From Caldifarciminota bacterium (lineage in GTDB: Bacteria; Hydrothermota; Hydrothermia; S141-80): 11,544 bases of DNA. The DNA lies in NCBI GenBank assembly GCA_027053375.1, contig JALUJC010000141.1:1-11544 (forward strand), written 5' to 3'. Positions 1-7,532 of the stretch are shown piece after piece. The notes beneath the pieces are model-generated. The model did no database searches and was not told the DNA's origin. It saw nothing but the letters and a program-made list of their open reading frames with translations. The translations under genes were made by a program, and so were the position numbers. Positions within the stretch are counted from its first letter, which is position 1; every line of letters starts with the position of its first letter.

Positions 1-2095
1 CCGGAAGGAGGGTATACGAACGTTGAGCGGCTGGAGGAGGGAAGGAGGCAGAGAAGGGGGTTCCATTCCAGAGCATAATCCCTGAAAGACCCAGATTATA
101 AGGAAACTGGAGACCCACCTTGACTGTGGAGTCCGTGAGGGTATGGTACTGCAACCACAGAACGTCATCATCCGGACGAGAGGGTTGACCATAGTCCAGG
201 GTCAGTTCCGCCCGTGTGCCCACGCCGTTCCAGATAATCGTCCAGAGGCTGCCTGCCTGCACCGTATCCAGGGTGGCGTCAAGCCTGGCTTTCTGTGCCA
301 CATAAACCAGTCCGTGGCTCCAGGGAAGGGTGGAGTCGGGGAATGCTCCTCCGAGCTGAACCAGGGTGTCTCCAAACATCAGCCAGCCACTGATGCCCAC
401 CCACACGGAATCGTAGGCCACGCCCGCGTACACGAAGGGTGCCGGAAGCGGCAGATGTACGGCGGTATCGCCCAGCGGAACCGTGCTGGTGGACGTGGTT
501 TCAATCCAGCTGTAGACCCGGCGTTCCGGATGGTGGACATCCCCTTCATCCAGCACGGTGTAAAGTTCAGTGTGACTGGATTCGGGGACAACCTGGAGTG
601 TGCTGTCCGCAATCAGGAGCGTATCGCCCCCCAGCACCTGCAACAACTGCAGATGCAGGGAGGATCCCCCCGGTGCGAGGGTGGCCAGAAAACGGGCAGT
701 CAGAGTGTCGCCTTCCACAAGCGTGGGGAGCGTTTGCAAACTGTCCGGGGAGGTCAATTCCGTACAGCCAGCACAACGAAGCAGGAGCCAGGGTTGCATG
801 GTGTCCCCGTGTGCCTGAAGCCCGTAGGTGAGATACAGGGTGTCTCCGGGGAGGGGATCTCCCTCGCTGTTGGGGATGCCATCGTTGCCGTCATTCCATG
901 AAAAGGCAGAAGAAGAAAGGTACGGAACGAGGGCATAGCGACCGGCGATGGGATGCGCGGCGTTTCCGGCGATGATCACATCGGTCCCCCTCCAGGTGAT
1001 CCCGTTGATCCGTATACCGTTGAAGAGGTGTCCGCCGTACCGGAGGATACCCTCTTTTGTAACGGAAAGCAGGGCTTCTCCCTGTGCAGCGGGGAGCTGA
1101 CCTCCGGCCAGCAGGTTCCCGGCGCTGTCCACGCCGGCGTCGTTGACGGTGAGATCCAGAGGTACGCTCATTTCCCACAGAACAGTGCCCGTACCACCGT
1201 CACGACGGGCCACCCGCACATGCCCTCCGCTTCCCCGGAGGGTGTAGAGGATGGAGTCCCGTACGGCAAGCCCGCGCGCAGTCCCTGGGGACAGGGTACT
1301 CCACACCACCGTACCGGTGGAATCCAGGCGGGATACCAGCGCCTGGTTCCCGACTGTGGCGGTCACAAGGAGATCTCCTCCAGGCAATACTGCCAAACCG
1401 GGAACATTGTAGGCGCTGGAGGTAAAGGCTCCTGAGGAAAGGACCGTTCGCCACACCACATTCCCTGAATCTGCGGTGAGGCGAACCACCACCACGTTTC
1501 CGTTGCCGGATACGCCTGCAGCCACCACATCCCCGGAGGGCAACACCGCCAGCTGGCGGGCCCCATAGGCCCCGCTGCCGGCTTCCTGATAGGTCCACAG
1601 GGTGATGCCGGTGGTGAGGTCGTCGGCCATGACCCAGAAATCATAGGTGGACATGCTGGTGAAACGTGCCCCTGAAACCACTGCGATACCCGGTGTGTAT
1701 ACGATCTTTTCAACATTTGCATCCACATTTTTGTATGAAGAATGGAGAAGGGCACCTGTGGTATCCACCAGGAAAATCTTTACGCTGTTCCCGGAGACGA
1801 ACCCGTTCCCCACCAGCACCCCTTCGGGTGCGGGTGAAAGTACAGGGAATCCCCCCAGGGTAAAGAGGTTGGTGACCCACAGGGTTCCGCCTGTACCGGG
1901 ATCTATCCGGGATACAAATCCGTTACCCGTTGCATTTCTTCGGCTGAAAAAGAGGGCTCCGGATGAATGCCGGGCCACATCGGTGTAATCCATCCCCGAG
2001 ACGGTGGTCTGCCAGCGGGTCAGAACCTGAGCGGATCCTTCCCCGGAGATCAGAAGAAGACCAAGGATGGTGGTGAAAGAACGACGAAACCACAT
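1..2095 (-). CDS. Secreted seven-repeat beta-propeller protein, partial (C-terminus beyond window)
   Basis: This frame is open for 698 codons from ATG 2095 to the window edge, with no stop. Residues 1-22 form a signal peptide: basic MWFRR, a hydrophobic ILGLLLI core and a cleavage site near GSAQ. Residues 25-390 hold seven repeats of the pattern hydrophobic-x-R-x-D-x-T-G-x-hxW, starting near 59, 105, 153, 201, 252, 293 and 341 (for example VSRLDSTGTVVWST). That spacing of 41-51 residues fits blades of a PQQ/quinoprotein-like propeller. An Ig-like stretch (about 410-505, with a CAGC pair at 441-444) follows. Residues about 525-698 contain FVYAGVAYDSVWVGISGWL and later VGLQFPYNLGLSG, resembling a C-terminal domain common in large exported proteins of FCB-type bacteria. 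AGGAGG at 2106-2101 lies 5 bases before the start. The protein is probably surface-exposed or released. Its ligand is unknown, and no catalytic residues were recognised. The domain assignments are from memory of families, not from a search. Confidence 0.85.
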   Translation of the reverse strand, partial: MWFRRSFTTILGLLLISGEGSAQVLTRWQTTVSGMDYTDVARHSSGALFFSRRNATGNGFVSRIDPGTGGTLWVTNLFTLGGFPVLSPAPEGVLVGNGFVSGNSVKIFLVDTTGALLHSSYKNVDANVEKIVYTPGIAVVSGARFTSMSTYDFWVMADDLTTGITLWTYQEAGSGAYGARQLAVLPSGDVVAAGVSGNGNVVVVRLTADSGNVVWRTVLSSGAFTSSAYNVPGLAVLPGGDLLVTATVGNQALVSRLDSTGTVVWSTLSPGTARGLAVRDSILYTLRGSGGHVRVARRDGGTGTVLWEMSVPLDLTVNDAGVDSAGNLLAGGQLPAAQGEALLSVTKEGILRYGGHLFNGIRINGITWRGTDVIIAGNAAHPIAGRYALVPYLSSSAFSWNDGNDGIPNSEGDPLPGDTLYLTYGLQAHGDTMQPWLLLRCAGCTELTSPDSLQTLPTLVEGDTLTARFLATLAPGGSSLHLQLLQVLGGDTLLIADSTLQVVPESSHTELYTVLDEGDVHHPERRVYSWIETTSTSTVPLGDTAVHLPLPAPFVYAGVAYDSVWVGISGWLMFGDTLVQLGGAFPDSTLPWSHGLVYVAQKARLDATLDTVQAGSLWTIIWNGVGTRAELTLDYGQPSRPDDDVLWLQYHTLTDSTVKVGLQFPYNLGLSGIMLWNGTPFSASFPPPAAQRSYTLLP

Positions 2096-2097
2096 AC

Positions 2098-2123
2098 GCA
2101 CCTCCTGGTGCTTGTGCAGGTGC
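2098..2123 (-). promoter_or_regulatory. Ribosome binding site with a possible masking hairpin
   Basis: The minus strand carries AGGAGG at 2106-2101, 5 bases before ATG 2095. AGGTGC (2103-2098), which overlaps the end of this Shine-Dalgarno sequence, is complementary to GCACCT at 2123-2118, giving a 6-bp stem with a 14-base loop. The complementarity is seen directly. That it limits ribosome access is only a possibility, because such a short stem could be chance. Confidence 0.4.
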
Positions 2124-2199
2124 AGAACAGAGGAAAGGATCCACCCCTGCGGGATTGAGAGGAACGCCCCATCGGGCAAACCTGACTGATTCGGTCAAC

Positions 2200-2228
2200 A
2201 TTGTATGGGGTTCGGGAGCGTATGTCAA
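2200..2228 (-). promoter_or_regulatory. Sigma-70-type promoter for the propeller gene
   Basis: On the minus strand, TTGACA (2228-2223) and TACAAT (2205-2200) are separated by exactly 17 bases, one mismatch from full consensus overall. Transcription would start near 2193. That leaves a leader of about 98 bases before the ATG at 2095. The site lies within the upstream extension of the divergent cyclase frame, which is one reason to prefer the later start of that gene. Confidence 0.75.
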
Positions 2229-2330
2229 ATTCGGGTATCCTGTCGTGCACGTATGGGGAAGGATCATACCGGTGTTGGGGGCAGAGTCATCCCCTGTCGT
2301 TGTTCAGGAATACAGACAACCAGCAGTTTA

Positions 2331-2359
2331 TTGACAGATTGGATGGGAGGGGGTATACT
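2331..2359 (+). promoter_or_regulatory. Sigma-70-type promoter for the cyclase/ATPase gene
   Basis: TTGACA (2331-2336) and TATACT (2354-2359) are separated by exactly 17 bases. The predicted transcription start is near 2366, just ahead of GGAGG (2368-2372) and the GTG at 2378. The leader would be only about 12 bases. This places the promoter inside any longer version of the gene, so starts upstream of 2378 are unlikely. Confidence 0.8.
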
Positions 2360-2377
2360 GACGCAACGGAGGTTGTT

Positions 2378-5300
2378 GTGCACTGTATCTATTGCAATGC
2401 GGTGGTGCCGGAAGGGGCACGCTATTGCCCTGGTTGTGGGAAGCGGATTGAACCTTTCCGCGGGACCTATCACACCGTCACCATCCTCTATGTCGATCTT
2501 TCGGGGTATACCCGGCTGGTTCGCTCTCGTCCTCCTGAAGACATCGCTTCCCTGATGCAGACCTTTTTTTCTCTCGTGGAGGAAGTGGTGGAAGAGGCCG
2601 GAGGCACCGTTTATCAGAAACTGGGGGATGGGGCGCTGTGTGTGTTCGGTTATCCCCGTGTTCTGGAGGGGGTTCCGGTTCGTGCACTCCACGCGTGTAT
2701 GGAATTGAAGAAACGTTTGCGTACCCAATCTCGCGAGGATGTACAGATCCATGGAGGTGTGGCCACAGGAAAGGTGCTCGTGGCTTCGGGGGATGAACTC
2801 CGCTTTTTCGGAGAACCCATGAATCTTGCGGCGCGCCTTGAGCACCATGCCCGGGCTGGGGAGATCCTGATGGATCGGGAAACTTTTCTGCTTGCTTCCC
2901 GGGCCTTCAACCTGACCTACCGGGGGTCCCTGCCCCTTAAAGGATTTGGCGAGCGGGATGTCTATCGGCTGGAAGGTCTCAAAGAGGTCCAGGAATGGGA
3001 GCAGGATCGGGAAGTAAACGTTTTTGTGGGTCGTGAAGTGGAGATCGGATTGCTTCAGGAGGCCTGGAGCCGGTTTCAGCGGAAACCTGAACCGCTGCTG
3101 ATCCGTATTCAGGGCGAGGCGGGGATCGGGAAAACCCGGCTGCTTGCGGAGTTTCTCTCCACCATTCCCCGTGACAGGGTGCTGGTGGCGCGTGCGCTCC
3201 CCTTCGGGATGCCTCCATACGGCCCCCTGCTTTATGCGTGGAGCAACCGGGAGACGCACTCCCAGGAAACCCATGCCACACGCCTTCTCCTTCCCTATCC
3301 TGAGCTGGTCGGGGGGGCCCACGACATCAACGCGTATTATCGCATGGACCAGGACGTTCTTCGTCGTGCGCTGATTCAGCAATTTAGAGCACTCATCCCT
3401 CAGGTGCAGATCATTGTGCTGGATGATGCGCACTGGGCGGATGCCGGAACGTTTGATGTGCTCCGGCAGCTTTATCTGGAACATATCCCCGTGATGCTGA
3501 TCATCAGTGCGCGTCCCCCCCATCCAGGAGGATCGGTATGGGCGGATACGCTTCTGAAAATGGAAAGAGAAATTCCTTCCCGTGTGCTTCGCCTGTTTCC
3601 ATTTACGGAGAAAGAAACACGACTTTTCGTGGAAATGTTGAACCCGGAATTGCAGGGAAAGTCAGTGGTTCAGGAGATCGTTTCCCGGACGGGCGGCATT
3701 CCCCTATTCATTGAGGAAATGGTATCCAGCATCCCGGCTTCTATGTCCGATTCAGCCCCGGCCATTCCCGGGCGCGTGGAAGAGGTACTGCGTTCGCGGA
3801 TTTCGCAATTCCCTGAACGAAGTCAGGAACTGCTTGAATGTGCCTCCCTTGTTGGGCCCTTTTTCTTTGATGTCCCCGTCTACCGGGCCCTGGGGATCTC
3901 AAAGGATCTTTTTCTGCACCATCTGCGTCCCCTTCTTCAGCACCGCATGGTGCTGGAAGAACCGGATGTTCGCCCGGGAGCATGGAACGCCTATTCTTTT
4001 CGCCATACGCTCATCTATGAAACGGTTTTTTCCAGTGTACCTTCTGATCGCAGGCGCCACCTGGCTCATGCCCTTCTGGAGGTTTTTCTGAAAACAGAGG
4101 AAACGTTACCCGGGTTGTCCAGAAACCAGATCCTGGCGCGTCTGGCGTGGTTTGCTTCCAGGGATTCCCTGGCGGAAACCTTTGTCCTGAAGGTTCTGGA
4201 ATCCCATACGCGAAAAGGCGCCTGGAGGCAGATCCTGCATTTTCTTTCCTTCTTTGAGGGTATGGAAGAACGATTCTCCAGCGAGGCACTGGAGAAGATC
4301 TGGAATTACAGAATCCGTGCGCATCTCCGGACCGGCGAACACGGGATCGCCCTGGCGATGATGGAAAAGCGGAAACCTCGTACAGGGGATCTTACCGATT
4401 ACCACTTCCTGGAGGCAGAAATTCGCCGCCGTGAGGGTGACTATCCCGGCGCACTGGACGTCCTTTCCCGGATTCCGGATGGCGAAGCTGAAACGCAGCG
4501 AAGAAAGTATATGGAAATGGTGAAAATTTTGCATATTCTTGGAGACCAGGAAAGGGTGGATGAACTCTGGGAAAAACTCTCTCTTATCCCTGTGTCAAAT
4601 GATCCGTGGGATCAGGTGGAACTCCTGATGCTCCGGGCCAACACACTCCCGTATTTACAGTTGAAAAAAAGAAACCGGTTATACCGTGAAGTCCTGGATA
4701 TGGCCGAACGTTATGAACTGAGTGACCATGTCCGCCGGGCGTCCAGAATGCTGATTTACCTGGCAGAGCGGGGGTATATTGCCGACGCCCTGCGCTATCA
4801 GGAACGCGCGCTGGAGAGTGCCCGCCGTGTGGATGATGTGGAAGCCATGGTGGGAGCGCTCTATTTCCTGGCGCAGATTCATGCGGAGGTGGGTGCCCTT
4901 GAGATGGCCGAAGCCTACCTGGAACAGCAGAACAATCTGCTGAACTCATTCCCCCATCCAGACGGGTGGTTGTATTCACACTGGCTTCGGGCGTACCTTG
5001 CCTCGTTGCGGGGGGATGTGGAAACCCAGGACCACGCTTTGCGGGAGGCCAGTCGTCTGGCATGGCAGCTGGGCTCAAAAGAAAACCGGGCCGTTCTTCT
5101 GGACGACTATGCACATTTTCTGATGGAACAGGGAAAGCGTGCGGGTATTGCGGTTGCCCGGCTGGTCTGGTCCCGGTGGGATCCCTACCGAAAACACCTC
5201 TTTGAATGGCGGTGGGGGCTGGAAGATATGCCCGGAGAAGTGGTGCTGGCGATGCTTCCCACCCATCTTCCCTGGGCGGAGTGGCTGGAGATTCTGATGT

Positions 5301-5452
5301 GGATGATGGAGAAAGAACCCCGTTTGAAACCCCGTTTGCTCTGGAAAGCAAAGAAAATTTATAACTTCGTGCTTTCCCACACCCCCGAACATCTTCAGCC
5401 CTTTTTCCTTCAGCATCCCCAGTACGGCGTGTTTTCCTCCGGTGTGGTATAG
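2378..5452 (+). CDS. Zinc-ribbon, class III nucleotide cyclase, STAND ATPase and TPR signalling protein
   Basis: This 1024-residue cytoplasmic sensor-type protein starts at GTG 2378, with GGAGG 5 bases upstream. The frame stays open back to TTG 2201, but that would run through the promoter at 2331-2359. Residues 3-20 are a zinc ribbon (C3, C6, C17, C20). Residues 30-200 form a class III adenylate/guanylate cyclase domain with metal ligands D40 (YVDLSGYT) and D84 (KLGDG), and transition-state residues N149 and R153 (MNLAARLE). Residues 214-450 are a STAND/predicted-ATPase module: VGRE 217-220, Walker A GEAGIGKT 246-253, Walker B VLDDAHW near 347-353 and GGIPLFIEEM near 438. The rest is helical, TPR-like from about 660 to 960. 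The usual base-recognising Lys and Asp/Thr positions appear as Q80 and R142, so the nucleotide made, if any, is uncertain. No DNA-binding domain was recognised. Its stop lies 50 bases before the solute cassette, but any regulatory link is speculative. Confidence 0.9.
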   Translation: MHCIYCNAVVPEGARYCPGCGKRIEPFRGTYHTVTILYVDLSGYTRLVRSRPPEDIASLMQTFFSLVEEVVEEAGGTVYQKLGDGALCVFGYPRVLEGVPVRALHACMELKKRLRTQSREDVQIHGGVATGKVLVASGDELRFFGEPMNLAARLEHHARAGEILMDRETFLLASRAFNLTYRGSLPLKGFGERDVYRLEGLKEVQEWEQDREVNVFVGREVEIGLLQEAWSRFQRKPEPLLIRIQGEAGIGKTRLLAEFLSTIPRDRVLVARALPFGMPPYGPLLYAWSNRETHSQETHATRLLLPYPELVGGAHDINAYYRMDQDVLRRALIQQFRALIPQVQIIVLDDAHWADAGTFDVLRQLYLEHIPVMLIISARPPHPGGSVWADTLLKMEREIPSRVLRLFPFTEKETRLFVEMLNPELQGKSVVQEIVSRTGGIPLFIEEMVSSIPASMSDSAPAIPGRVEEVLRSRISQFPERSQELLECASLVGPFFFDVPVYRALGISKDLFLHHLRPLLQHRMVLEEPDVRPGAWNAYSFRHTLIYETVFSSVPSDRRRHLAHALLEVFLKTEETLPGLSRNQILARLAWFASRDSLAETFVLKVLESHTRKGAWRQILHFLSFFEGMEERFSSEALEKIWNYRIRAHLRTGEHGIALAMMEKRKPRTGDLTDYHFLEAEIRRREGDYPGALDVLSRIPDGEAETQRRKYMEMVKILHILGDQERVDELWEKLSLIPVSNDPWDQVELLMLRANTLPYLQLKKRNRLYREVLDMAERYELSDHVRRASRMLIYLAERGYIADALRYQERALESARRVDDVEAMVGALYFLAQIHAEVGALEMAEAYLEQQNNLLNSFPHPDGWLYSHWLRAYLASLRGDVETQDHALREASRLAWQLGSKENRAVLLDDYAHFLMEQGKRAGIAVARLVWSRWDPYRKHLFEWRWGLEDMPGEVVLAMLPTHLPWAEWLEILMWMMEKEPRLKPRLLWKAKKIYNFVLSHTPEHLQPFFLQHPQYGVFSSGVV

Positions 5453-5490
5453 GTTCGCTTTGTAGCGTCAGTGGTTCGCCCGGTCCCCCG

Positions 5491-5503
5491 TATAATAAAG
5501 GCA
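5491..5503 (+). promoter_or_regulatory. TATAAT -10 box immediately before the GpgS-like gene
   Basis: A perfect TATAAT at 5491-5496 ends six bases before the ATG at 5503, so transcription should begin at or next to the start codon. No good TTGACA-like element is found 16-18 bases upstream (the region 5467-5474 reads roughly gtcagtgg), and there is no TG extension. The promoter call therefore rests on the -10 element alone. AAAGG at 5497-5501 is too close to the ATG to be a normal Shine-Dalgarno sequence. Confidence 0.5.
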
Positions 5504-6693
5504 TGCCGGATATTTTCCAGAACCGGGTGCCCACCTTTCCCATCCTGCGGGAAGAAGCCCGGGAGCGTCTGGAACGCAGCCTGCTCCGGGCGACCCGGAA
5601 GATGCCCGTGGGGGTGATCATCCCGGCCCTCTATTCCGATCTTGCTGCCCCACCCATGAAACGTATTATTGACGAACTGGTCCGCATGGAATTTATCCAT
5701 CGGGTCTATATCAGCCTGGATAAGGCGGGAGAGGAGGAGTTTCGTCGTGCGAGAGAAATTGTGGCCCCCCTGGGAGAAAAGGGGGTGCTACTCTGGAATG
5801 ACAACCCGCGTGTCCAGGCCATTGTTCAGAAGATTGAGGCCATGCTTCCTCTGGGACCGCGGGGCAAGGGGCGCGCCGTATGGACGGCACTGGGCTATGT
5901 TCTGGCCAAAGGGGAAGTGACCGTGCTGGCCTTTCACGATGCTGACATCGTGACCTATGATCGGGGATTCCTGATCCACCTTCTCTATCCCGTGGTCAAC
6001 CTGCGGTACCAGTTCGCCAAAGGGTTTTATGCCCGGTACAGTGATCGACTTTTCGGACGTGTGGTGCGGTTGTTTTATTTTCCCTTCCTCCGATCCCTGC
6101 GGGAAATTCTCGGAAATCTGGATTTTCTTGAGTATATGGCGGATTTTCGCTATCCGCTCTCCGGGGAGTTTGCCACCTTTGCCGATATTGCTCGCGAGAT
6201 CCGATTCCCCTCGGACTGGGGGATTGAAGTGGGGATTCTGGCGGAGATCTATCACCTGGTGACCGTCCCCCGTATCTGCCAGGTGGAGGTGACCCGGCGT
6301 TATGATCACAAGCACCAGAAACTGGGATCGGGCACGCGGGAAGGGTTGCTCAAGATGGTGGCGGACATTGCGCGCACGTTCTTTACCCACCTCTCGGCCC
6401 TGGGACTGGTGCTGTCCCGGGAGTTTTTCCACACCCTGAAACTCACCTACATGAACCATGCCCGGGACGTGGTGGGGGTTTACGAAGCCATGGCCCGCAT
6501 GAACGATCTGCGCTATGACCTTCACCAGGAACTCACCGCGGTGGAGGTGTTCGCGCAGGCACTGAACCAGGCTTTTGAGGATTTCCACCGCTATCCCTTC
6601 GGATCCCCGCTGATTCCCAACTGGCGGCGTGTGGAGGTGGCCCAGGAGGGGGTCATGCAGGAACTCATGGAAGCCATGGAAGAGGCTCGCTGA
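5503..6693 (+). CDS. gpgS: Glucosyl-3-phosphoglycerate synthase-like glycosyltransferase (GT81 type)
   Basis: This 396-residue GT-A fold enzyme is expected to transfer glucose from an NDP-glucose donor to 3-phosphoglycerate, the first step of glucosylglycerate-type solute synthesis in the cytoplasm. Visible family marks are VIIPALYSD (38-46) at the start of the nucleotide-binding fold, GPRGKG (118-123), the metal-binding DAD at 146-148 (FHDADIV), PLSGEFA (218-224), GIEVGIL (240-246) and YDHKH (267-271). The same order of motifs (GKG, DSD, PLGGE, GVEIG, metal-binding His) occurs in characterised GpgS proteins. The length matches the roughly 400-residue archaeal/thermophile type rather than the shorter mycobacterial type. 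The ATG at 5503 lies directly after a TATAAT box. The phosphatase gene follows after 8 bases. Specificity for glucose over mannose cannot be proved from sequence alone. Confidence 0.8.
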   Translation: MPDIFQNRVPTFPILREEARERLERSLLRATRKMPVGVIIPALYSDLAAPPMKRIIDELVRMEFIHRVYISLDKAGEEEFRRAREIVAPLGEKGVLLWNDNPRVQAIVQKIEAMLPLGPRGKGRAVWTALGYVLAKGEVTVLAFHDADIVTYDRGFLIHLLYPVVNLRYQFAKGFYARYSDRLFGRVVRLFYFPFLRSLREILGNLDFLEYMADFRYPLSGEFATFADIAREIRFPSDWGIEVGILAEIYHLVTVPRICQVEVTRRYDHKHQKLGSGTREGLLKMVADIARTFFTHLSALGLVLSREFFHTLKLTYMNHARDVVGVYEAMARMNDLRYDLHQELTAVEVFAQALNQAFEDFHRYPFGSPLIPNWRRVEVAQEGVMQELMEAMEEAR

Positions 6694-6701
6694 GGGTCAA
6701 C

Positions 6702-7523
6702 ATGGCCGACCATCGGACTGTGGTATTCACCGATCTGGACGGTACCCTGCTGGATCACGAAACCTACCGCGCGGATCCTGCCCTTGAGGTATTGCATGAA
6801 CTGGCGAAAAGGGAAATCCCGGTGGTCCCGGTCACCAGTAAGACCCGGAAGGAAGTTCTGCATCTTCAGCAGACGCAGCTTCCTTTCCGGGGACCCTTTA
6901 TCGTGGAAAATGGGAGTGCCATCGTTTTCCCGCCGGGTGATCCCTGGACGCCGGCAACACGGGGAGAGGTGCGGGATCGGTTCCGGATCGTCCGTCTGGG
7001 GAGCACGTACGAGGAGGCCCACCGGGCCCTGATTTCTTTGCGGGAGGAACTTCAGATTCCCCTGGTGTCCCTGCCCGAGCTCAGCGATGAGGAGGTGGCG
7101 CGTTTAACCGGTCTGCAGGGGGCTTCCATTCAGCATGCCCGGGCGCGTGAATTCTCGGAGGTGTTCCTGGTGCCCCCTTCTCCTCATCTGGATTTGCTTC
7201 GCCGTGCAGCAGAAAACCGGGGATTCAGAGTCCTGGTGGGTGATCGATTTGGTCATCTGATCGGGATCCGGGCCGGGAAAGGTGCGGCCATCCGGTTTTT
7301 GATGATGTTGCTTCGTGAACGCGATCCAGAAACCACATGGAGAACCATTGGGCTTGGCAACAGCCCGAATGACATAGAGTTGCTGGAGACGACAGACCAC
7401 GCGGTGGTGATCCCCGGGCCGGCGGGGCCCCACCCGGAACTGGATCGAGGAGACTGGATCGTGGCCCCGGCGTCCGGTCCGGAAGGATGGGCACGGGCGA
7501 TCCGTGATCTCCTGAAGATTTGA
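6702..7523 (+). CDS. mggB: HAD phosphatase of the mannosyl-3-phosphoglycerate phosphatase family
   Basis: This 273-residue soluble phosphatase is expected to remove phosphate from a glycosyl-3-phosphoglycerate intermediate to release the solute. HAD motif I is FTDLDGT, with nucleophile D11 and acid D13. Motif II is VTSKT (44-48), typical of this family. PFIVENGSAI (65-74) is the family's conserved stretch after the first strands. GLGNSPND (217-224) is motif IV, with N220 where most members have Asp, but D224 is kept. It starts 8 bases after the GpgS-like stop, and GAGGG overlapping that stop (6692-6696) serves as its ribosome site. Its place between two glycosyltransferases points to glucosyl- or mannosylglucosyl-3-phosphoglycerate as substrate rather than mannosyl-3-phosphoglycerate. 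The family is clear. The symbol is an inference from context, and GpgP-like activity is an alternative. Confidence 0.8.
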   Translation: MADHRTVVFTDLDGTLLDHETYRADPALEVLHELAKREIPVVPVTSKTRKEVLHLQQTQLPFRGPFIVENGSAIVFPPGDPWTPATRGEVRDRFRIVRLGSTYEEAHRALISLREELQIPLVSLPELSDEEVARLTGLQGASIQHARAREFSEVFLVPPSPHLDLLRRAAENRGFRVLVGDRFGHLIGIRAGKGAAIRFLMMLLRERDPETTWRTIGLGNSPNDIELLETTDHAVVIPGPAGPHPELDRGDWIVAPASGPEGWARAIRDLLKI

Positions 7524-7532
7524 GGGATAAAG

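Noticed and set aside
143..901. Plus-strand open frame of 252 codons
   Set aside because: It lies antisense to the propeller gene, has no ribosome site and its product is rich in Gly, Gln and Pro without any family feature.
2264..3523. Minus-strand open frame of 419 codons
   Set aside because: It is antisense to the cyclase and ATPase domains, whose motifs are unmistakable on the plus strand; it shows no recognisable domain.
5456..5467. CGCT-TTGT-AGCG mini-hairpin after the cyclase stop
   Set aside because: A 4-bp stem with no T-run is too weak to call a terminator.
4584..5621. Minus-strand open frame of 345 codons
   Set aside because: Antisense to the TPR-like tail and the start of the GpgS-like gene. 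The product is Pro/Arg/Gly-rich, as expected for a GC-biased shadow.
5788..6588. Minus-strand open frame of 266 codons
   Set aside because: It is a shadow of the GpgS-like gene, with no start signals or motifs of its own.
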